Assembly (NCBI GenBank): GCA_964629015.1
Contig: CAZVMN010000010.1
Location: 1-64,000, forward strand
Source: Oceanococcus sp964629015
GTDB lineage: Bacteria; Pseudomonadota; Gammaproteobacteria; Nevskiales; Oceanococcaceae
Reading direction: 5' to 3'
Length of the DNA: 64,000 nucleotides
A program made the translations under genes and the position numbers. The notes beneath the pieces were generated by a model. It was not told where the DNA came from and made no database searches. It worked only from the letters and a program-made list of their open reading frames with translations. Shown piece after piece: positions 59,274-64,000 of the stretch (positions are counted from its first letter, which is position 1; every line of letters starts with the position of its first letter).

Positions 59274-60923
59274 ATGAATCGCGATGGGTCGGAGCGAGGG
59301 GGCTGGGTACGCAGTTCCGCGTGTTGGGCGCTTGGAAGTGCAATGCTGCTCGGCAGTGTGGCCTGTGATGGCGGTCGGCAGGATGTGGCGGCCACATCGA
59401 CAGCGGGTGACACGCCCGCGGGTTCGGCGGAGGGCGCCGGCCCGATTTCCAGTTTATTGACGTCGACGCCAATTCTGAACGGCGGTGGACCAGCTCTACC
59501 AGGGTTGAAGGGCCCTCCGTTGCCTTTGAGTGCGTTGGAAGCGTTGCTGTCGCTTACCGCATCGCAGTTGGCCGATATGCTGGAGCCGCGTGTTCTGTTG
59601 GACCCCGCGTTACAAGCCGTGCCGCGGGCCCAGTGCGATGAAACATCGCAGCCCCTGAGGTCTGAGGTTCAGGGCCGCGTGACCGCGGAGGCCGTCAATT
59701 CGGCGCAGGCCGAACTGGGTTGGACCTGTAACACCACGCTGGTCAGCAACATCAACACGCCTGGCGGTTTTCGGGTGTGGCGCTACACCGACAAACAGGG
59801 TCACGACTGCGCGTATTTCGACACCTCGTTTACCGCGCCTGCCAACATTGTCAGTGTCGCAGGTGGGCCGTCGCTGGGCGTGATGGTTTTGGATATGAGT
59901 GACCCCGCGCTGCCGCATATGACCACGGTGCTGACCTCATTGGCCATGCTCGCGCCCCATGAAACGTTGAATCTGCATACTGAGCGTGGTTTGTTGGCCG
60001 CGACCACTGGCAACGCTCTGACGTTGCCCGGGTCGATGTCGATTTACGATGTCAGCGAAGATTGTCGTTACCCCACGCTACAGTCGCAAATGCCGATTGC
60101 ATTCGGACATGAAAGCGGCTTCAGTCCTGACGGCAATACGTTCTGGGTGGCTGGTGGTGCCGGTTATATTCTGGCTGTGGATGTTGCCGATCCGCGGCAG
60201 CCTGAAGTGCTTTGGCGCGGGGCCTACTACTCGCATGGCCTGGCCGTTTCGGATGATGGCAACACGCTCTATCACACCGATCCAATTAACGGCAGCCTGG
60301 GTTTGCTTGATGTCAGTGAAATCCAGCAGCGGGCAGATGATCCTGTCACGCGTGAGATCAGTCGGGTCACCTGGCCGATGATTTCGATTCCTCAGAACAC
60401 CATCCCGTTCACACAGGATGGAATGCCCTATCTGATCGAGTTCGATGAGTTTGCGTTCCGTTTCAATCCGCCCACCATTGATGATCAAGTGGGTGCGGCG
60501 CGGATACTTGATATCCAAGATCCCAGCGATCCGCGCATCGTGTCCAACCTGCGTTTGGAGGTGCACATGCAGGATGAGCATCGTGCCGCAACGGTCGATC
60601 CGTCGGCCCTTCCGCCAACCCAGGTGTTTGGTTATTCGATGCATTACTGCGCGATTCCGCGCCGCGAAAACCCCGGTATCGTGGCCTGCTCAGCGATGAA
60701 CTCCGGTTTGCGCGTGTTTGATATCCGCGACCCCTCGCAACCTCACGAGGTCGCTTATTTTATCGCGCCGCCGCGGGCGGGAAGTCTGGCTGGCCTGCTT
60801 CCTGGCAATCTGGCCATGTCGCAGCCGGCCTTTGTACCCGAGCGTCGTGAGATCTGGTACACCGACGCGACTTCCGGGTTCTATGTGGTGCGTGTTTCTG
60901 AGGATGCATGGCCACAGGACTGA
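59274..60923 (+). CDS. LVIVD beta-propeller lipoprotein
   Basis: 549 residues from the ATG with GGAGG five bases upstream; an ATG at 59262 overlaps that site and is rejected. Lipobox GSVAC, Cys31. After a Pro- and Gly-rich linker comes a beta-propeller of LVIVD-type repeats: VLDMSDPALPHMT, IYDVSEDCRYP, VDVADPRQPEV, LLDVSE, ILDIQDPSDPRI and VFDIRDPSQPHEV. Such domains usually bind proteins at the cell surface. The last 16 bp overlap the DUF305 gene, so the two products probably act together. Confidence 0.88.
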   Translation: MNRDGSERGGWVRSSACWALGSAMLLGSVACDGGRQDVAATSTAGDTPAGSAEGAGPISSLLTSTPILNGGGPALPGLKGPPLPLSALEALLSLTASQLADMLEPRVLLDPALQAVPRAQCDETSQPLRSEVQGRVTAEAVNSAQAELGWTCNTTLVSNINTPGGFRVWRYTDKQGHDCAYFDTSFTAPANIVSVAGGPSLGVMVLDMSDPALPHMTTVLTSLAMLAPHETLNLHTERGLLAATTGNALTLPGSMSIYDVSEDCRYPTLQSQMPIAFGHESGFSPDGNTFWVAGGAGYILAVDVADPRQPEVLWRGAYYSHGLAVSDDGNTLYHTDPINGSLGLLDVSEIQQRADDPVTREISRVTWPMISIPQNTIPFTQDGMPYLIEFDEFAFRFNPPTIDDQVGAARILDIQDPSDPRIVSNLRLEVHMQDEHRAATVDPSALPPTQVFGYSMHYCAIPRRENPGIVACSAMNSGLRVFDIRDPSQPHEVAYFIAPPRAGSLAGLLPGNLAMSQPAFVPERREIWYTDATSGFYVVRVSEDAWPQD

Positions 60924-61624
60924 GAGCGTCGCGCGGCCTCGGCCTGACGCTATCGCTGATCCTGGTGCTGGCATTGGGTTACGTTCTGGCACCGCACTTG
61001 TCCGCGGCCTGGAACAGCGGGTCTGCGCGCTTTCCCAGTGATGTGGATATTGGCTTCGCCCAGGATATGTCCGTGCATCATGAACAGGCGGTGTTGATGG
61101 CCAGCTTGGCCCGCTCACGCGCAGGCCCGGCGATCCAGGCGATGTCTGATGCGATATTGCTGGGACAGTCACAACAGATCGGCACGATGCGTGGTTGGCT
61201 GCAGTTATGGGGCGAGCCACCAGTGGCCAATCATCCGATGATGTGGTCACCTCATCATGATGAGTGGCGCGCTGACAAGCCAAGCCAGCTACAAACCGCC
61301 GACGACGGTCTGCCGCTGATGGCGGGAATGGCCTCGGCCTCTGAGTTGACATCGCTGTGGGCGGCGTCAGGCGATGCGTTCGATGTCTTGTTTTTGAAGC
61401 TCATGATTCGCCACCACATGGGCGGGGTGGACATGGCGCACCATGCGACCGAGTTCGCGCGCATGCGGCCTGTTCAGGAATTGGCCAAGGTGATGGTGGT
61501 GCAGCAAGTACACGAGTTGGCGCAAATGCAGCGTTTGCTCGCTGTTCATGGTGAAAGACCGCTGCCATTCCCGCAATTTGCCATGTGTCGGATTCAAGGC
61601 TTGGTGACCACCAGCGGGGAATAA
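60908..61624 (+). CDS. DUF305-family exported protein
   Basis: 238 residues. An N-terminal hydrophobic segment (LTLSLILVLALGYVLAPHL) serves as a signal anchor. The DUF305 ferritin-like domain follows, with FAQDMSVHHEQAVLMA and LKLMIRHHMGGVDMAHHA; these repeated His/Met segments resemble metal-binding sites. DUF305 proteins are often found near copper or metal genes; none is visible here, so the metal is not known. It overlaps the LVIVD lipoprotein gene by 16 bp. Confidence 0.88.
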   Translation: MATGLRASRGLGLTLSLILVLALGYVLAPHLSAAWNSGSARFPSDVDIGFAQDMSVHHEQAVLMASLARSRAGPAIQAMSDAILLGQSQQIGTMRGWLQLWGEPPVANHPMMWSPHHDEWRADKPSQLQTADDGLPLMAGMASASELTSLWAASGDAFDVLFLKLMIRHHMGGVDMAHHATEFARMRPVQELAKVMVVQQVHELAQMQRLLAVHGERPLPFPQFAMCRIQGLVTTSGE

Positions 61625-61654
61625 ATCCTGCATGTCTTGGGCGTTCCTGACTCG

Positions 61655-63313
61655 ATGCGCGTTGTGTTTTCTGAACGTCACCAGGCCCCGTGGAGTTTGC
61701 GGGGCCAGTCCATACTGATCATTGATGAGCTGCCGCAAGTGCGCACGATGCTGCGCGAAATGCTGATGAGCTGCGGAGCCGATAGCATCGAATCATTGAG
61801 CGACGCCGAACGCGCGCTGGAATGGATGGCGGCCGAACGACCTGACATCATTTTGTGCGGCTACGATCTGGGCGACGGGAAAGACGGCCAGCAGGTGCTT
61901 GAAGAAGCTCGAGAGCGCGACTTAATTCCCTATTCCACGATATTCATTCTGATCTCGGCTGAGAACACACTGCGTCGGGTCATGGGCGTGGTGGAGCACG
62001 AGCCGGATACCTACCTGGCCAAACCATTCACCCGCGCCGTGTTGCAGGATCGTTTGCGTCGTCTGCAAAAGAAGAAATCGCATTTTCGGGAAATCGGTCG
62101 CGCGGTGGAGAGGCGAGCTTTTTCGCGGGCCTGCCGCCTGTGTGATGACGCCATCGTGCGTTTGCCTCGCTACCGTATTGATCTGCTGCGGCTCAAGGCG
62201 GACGCTTTGGCGCGCTTGGGTGATCACGCGGCTGCGGCTGCTGTGTGCCGTGAGGTCCTGGACGAGACAGTGACGCCATGGGCGCAGCTGGGTTTGGCCC
62301 AGGCCTTGTTCTATCAGGGGCAGCTCGACGAGGCTGAAACCTTACTGCAAAGCGCTATTCAGGGGCGTGCTCATTTTGTTGCCGCATATGACCTGCTGGC
62401 CAAGGTTCAGCGCAAGCGAGGTCACGCGGATCAGGCTGAAGCAACCTTGGCGCAGGCTGTCGCGCTGTCGCCCAAAAGTCCGCGTCGACAACGGGCACTG
62501 GCGGAAGCGGCATTGGGCAACGAACATTTGGACATTGCCGAGCAAGCCTACCGACAGGCTATACGCGAAGGTCGCCACTCACAGTTCTCCGGTCCGGAAG
62601 ATTTTGCCGGCCTGGCTCGCGTGCACCTGCGTGCCGGTGAGCCCGAACTGGCGGGTCGGACGATGGCGCGTATGCAGCGAGAGTATGCTCAGGCGGATCC
62701 GTCCATACGTTTGCAGATGGCGGTGATCGAGGCCGATGTGGAGCAGGCGCGCGGCAACAGCAAAGCTCAGGCTGCGGCCGTTGCCCGTGCTGAGCAATTG
62801 CTGACAGACCATGGCCAGGCTCTGAGTGCTGAACAGCGCATGATGTTGGCGGAAAGCTGTATGGCTTGCGGGCATACCGATGTGGCATCGGACCTGATTC
62901 GTCAGGTCGTGCGCGGACATCATGAAGACGAGGCCATGCTTGAGCGGGCGCGTGTTTTGTTTGAGCAGGCGGATATGGCGGAGGAGGGTGCGCGTTTGAT
63001 TGATGGCGAACGTGCCGAAGTGATCCGTCTGAACAACGAAGCGGTTTCTTTGTCGCGTCAGGGTGATCTCAAAGCTGCGGTGTCCATGCTGCTGCAGGCG
63101 GCCCAGGCGATGCCCGATAACACCGTGATTACGCTCAACGCGGTGCAGGCCATCTTGCAACTGATGCGGCGTGAAGGGGCAAATTGGCGTTTGTTGCGTC
63201 AGGCTCAGAGCATGTTGGCCGCGGTGAGTATGCGGGCCAGTGGTCAACCTCGCTATCAGAAGCTGATCCGTTTGGTTCAGAACATGGAAGAGCAGCTCGA
63301 CACCGCCGCATAA
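61655..63313 (+). CDS. Receiver-TPR response regulator with altered phospho-acceptor site
   Basis: 552 residues from the ATG at 61655; an in-frame TTG at 61637 is possible. The REC domain (about 15-130) has LIIDELPQ and a conserved Lys in YLAKPF. At the phospho-acceptor strand it reads IILCGYDLGDGKDG, with Gly69 where the family usually has Asp, as I recall a CDYNLG pattern; Asp71 lies two residues later. Residues 140-540 are TPR-like helical repeats (AWAQLGLAQALFYQGQLDEAE-type), a protein-binding platform. It probably works as a scaffold with or without phosphorylation. No kinase is adjacent. Confidence 0.85.
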   Translation: MRVVFSERHQAPWSLRGQSILIIDELPQVRTMLREMLMSCGADSIESLSDAERALEWMAAERPDIILCGYDLGDGKDGQQVLEEARERDLIPYSTIFILISAENTLRRVMGVVEHEPDTYLAKPFTRAVLQDRLRRLQKKKSHFREIGRAVERRAFSRACRLCDDAIVRLPRYRIDLLRLKADALARLGDHAAAAAVCREVLDETVTPWAQLGLAQALFYQGQLDEAETLLQSAIQGRAHFVAAYDLLAKVQRKRGHADQAEATLAQAVALSPKSPRRQRALAEAALGNEHLDIAEQAYRQAIREGRHSQFSGPEDFAGLARVHLRAGEPELAGRTMARMQREYAQADPSIRLQMAVIEADVEQARGNSKAQAAAVARAEQLLTDHGQALSAEQRMMLAESCMACGHTDVASDLIRQVVRGHHEDEAMLERARVLFEQADMAEEGARLIDGERAEVIRLNNEAVSLSRQGDLKAAVSMLLQAAQAMPDNTVITLNAVQAILQLMRREGANWRLLRQAQSMLAAVSMRASGQPRYQKLIRLVQNMEEQLDTAA

Positions 63314-63331
63314 GGGCGCTGTCGAGCGATG

Positions 63332-63916
63332 TCAAAGATCAGCTTCCCACAGACGCAATGCGTGATCGCGTACGTCGCTGGGCCATGCCGCGATCAGCAT
63401 CTCAAAGCGCGCTTGATCGTCCTGATACAGGGCGCGGCTGGCGTCCTCAAAGTTCGTCAGATCGCCAGCGATGGCACTGATGAAATGGTAAACACGATCC
63501 CGGCGACGCCGCTTCTCGTCGGCGCCGGCGTTCTTGCGCCGCGCCTCGTCAACCAGCTTGCGTAGGGTTACCGATGCGCTGCCAGGCTGCTCGGCAAGCC
63601 ACTCCCAATGCCGCGGTAACAAGGTGATTTCACGCGAGACAACGCCAAGTTTGGGGCGCCCCCGTCCTCGTTTTCCTGCGCTGTTGTCCTGAGCCGGGTC
63701 GTCATGCGATGGCTCAAGTCGACGTGCGATGTCTTCATCAGATCCGCGCAAATCGAAGTCGATTTGACGACCGTTGCGATTGTCAAAGCTCAGGATCTGT
63801 ACGGTGGTGTTTTCAGCTTGCGCCCGTTTGACGGCCAAAGCGTTGTCCAGGGCGCTGCCTGAAACAAGAAGGTTGTGGTGAATGAAGCTGCTGTGAGTAG
63901 CCAGGGGCGTGCTCAT
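63332..63916 (-). CDS. DUF2239-family protein, probable DNA-binding autoregulator
   Basis: 194 residues. The N-terminal part is of unknown fold. Residues 84-89 (GRGRPK) look like an AT-hook core. They are followed at 94-128 by a strand, helix, helix pattern (SREITLLPRHWEWLAEQPG, then ASVTLRKLVDEARRK) that resembles a ribbon-helix-helix DNA-binding unit. DUF2239 has no known function. Its own promoter carries two TACCCGGGT-type sites, so autoregulation is plausible; this is inference. Confidence 0.75.
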   Translation of the reverse strand: MSTPLATHSSFIHHNLLVSGSALDNALAVKRAQAENTTVQILSFDNRNGRQIDFDLRGSDEDIARRLEPSHDDPAQDNSAGKRGRGRPKLGVVSREITLLPRHWEWLAEQPGSASVTLRKLVDEARRKNAGADEKRRRRDRVYHFISAIAGDLTNFEDASRALYQDDQARFEMLIAAWPSDVRDHALRLWEADL

Positions 63917-63942
63917 GTGAATCTCGATTTGTCATGAGCCTA

Positions 63943-63956
63943 AATAATACCCGGGT
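63943..63956. promoter_or_regulatory. TACCCGGGT operator copy 1, inside the promoter spacer
   Basis: AATAATACCCGGGT, containing the perfect palindrome TACCCGGGTA (to 63957). On the minus strand it overlaps a TATTAT -10 element (63944-63949) and the spacer. It is repeated 28 bp away at 63971-63984. Confidence 0.72.
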
Positions 63957-63972
63957 AAAAAATTAATCGCAA
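63944..63972 (-). promoter_or_regulatory. Candidate promoter of the DUF2239 gene
   Basis: On the minus strand TTGCGA (63967-63972) and TATTAT (63944-63949) are separated by exactly 17 bp, a good sigma-70 layout. The predicted start lies about 20 bp before the DUF2239 ATG. Both hexamers are bordered by TACCCGGGT-type repeats. Confidence 0.65.
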
Positions 63973-63984
63973 TAATACCCGGGT
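63971..63984. promoter_or_regulatory. TACCCGGGT operator copy 2, upstream of the -35 element
   Basis: AATAATACCCGGGT, an exact 14-bp repeat of 63943-63956. Its last base pairs border the -35 hexamer. Here the core reads ACCCGGGT, since the next base is T and not A. Confidence 0.7.
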
Positions 63985-64000
63985 TTAATAAGTGACGGTC

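Noticed and set aside
63967..64000. The TACCCGGGT repeats as a CRISPR array or origin iterons
   Set aside because: There are only two copies, no spacers of constant size and no associated genes; a promoter/operator reading fits better.

Overview
The window reads as chromosomal DNA of a free-living gammaproteobacterium. It opens inside the S10 ribosomal operon and runs through the complete spc and alpha operons in the Escherichia/Pseudomonas gene order (rplB end to rplQ, with secY, rpmJ and rpoA in place). The accessory content includes a DUF1302 outer-membrane-type protein, acyl-CoA synthetase and dehydrogenases, a P450, an RND pump and many lipoproteins. It suits a lipid- or hydrocarbon-using marine or soil lineage such as the Nevskiales/Salinisphaerales. 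That placement is inference; no marker in the window proves it.

Region 1 (1-10.9 kb): ribosomal proteins, SecY and RpoA, nearly all on one strand with short gaps or stop/start overlaps, closed by a strong terminator. rplP is split by a 100-N assembly gap flanked by a 55-bp duplication; removing 155 bp restores a normal gene. Region 2 (11-18.6 kb): a DUF1302 protein and a small HExxH lipoprotein face a minus-strand run of acyl-CoA synthetase, plsY, birA, coaX and tRNA-Thr(UGU), whose four protein genes all overlap. Region 3 (18.7-25.5 kb): a soluble histidine kinase coupled to a membrane nucleotide cyclase, a short asparaginase-domain protein, a beta-barrel protein, and an RlmKL rRNA methyltransferase fusion whose RlmL half has lost its SAM and catalytic motifs. 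Region 4 (25.6-38.7 kb): a subtilase with a C-terminal sorting-type tail, a TetR repressor with a clear palindromic operator in front of an RND efflux pair, an MFS carrier with an acyl-CoA dehydrogenase, a purple-acid-phosphatase-like enzyme and a large acetyl-CoA hydrolase/transferase. Region 5 (38.7-46 kb): a one-piece fusion of a parallel beta-helix protein with a diheme cytochrome c, a cytochrome P450, a diguanylate cyclase, a MAPEG protein and glutaryl-CoA dehydrogenase. Region 6 (46-56 kb): a VWA lipoprotein, putative anti-sigma and ECF sigma operon in unusual order, a lytic transglycosylase, a SIMPL protein, RhlE helicase, DUF819-SelO and a 1-Cys peroxiredoxin. Region 7 (56-64 kb): a PAS histidine kinase with two stand-alone receivers and a DUF2189-like membrane protein, an LVIVD lipoprotein overlapping a DUF305 protein, a TPR receiver protein with an altered phospho-acceptor site, and a DUF2239 protein whose promoter carries two TACCCGGGT-type sites.

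Signalling is dense: three histidine kinase or receiver sets, one cyclase, one GGDEF enzyme and one ECF unit. Many exported products are lipoproteins. No CRISPR array, insertion sequence, prophage or classical defence system is visible. No stretch longer than about 270 bp lacks a gene. The most distinctive signals are the DUF2239 promoter, the degenerate RlmKL, the beta-helix/cytochrome fusion, the reversed ECF operon and the altered TPR receiver.
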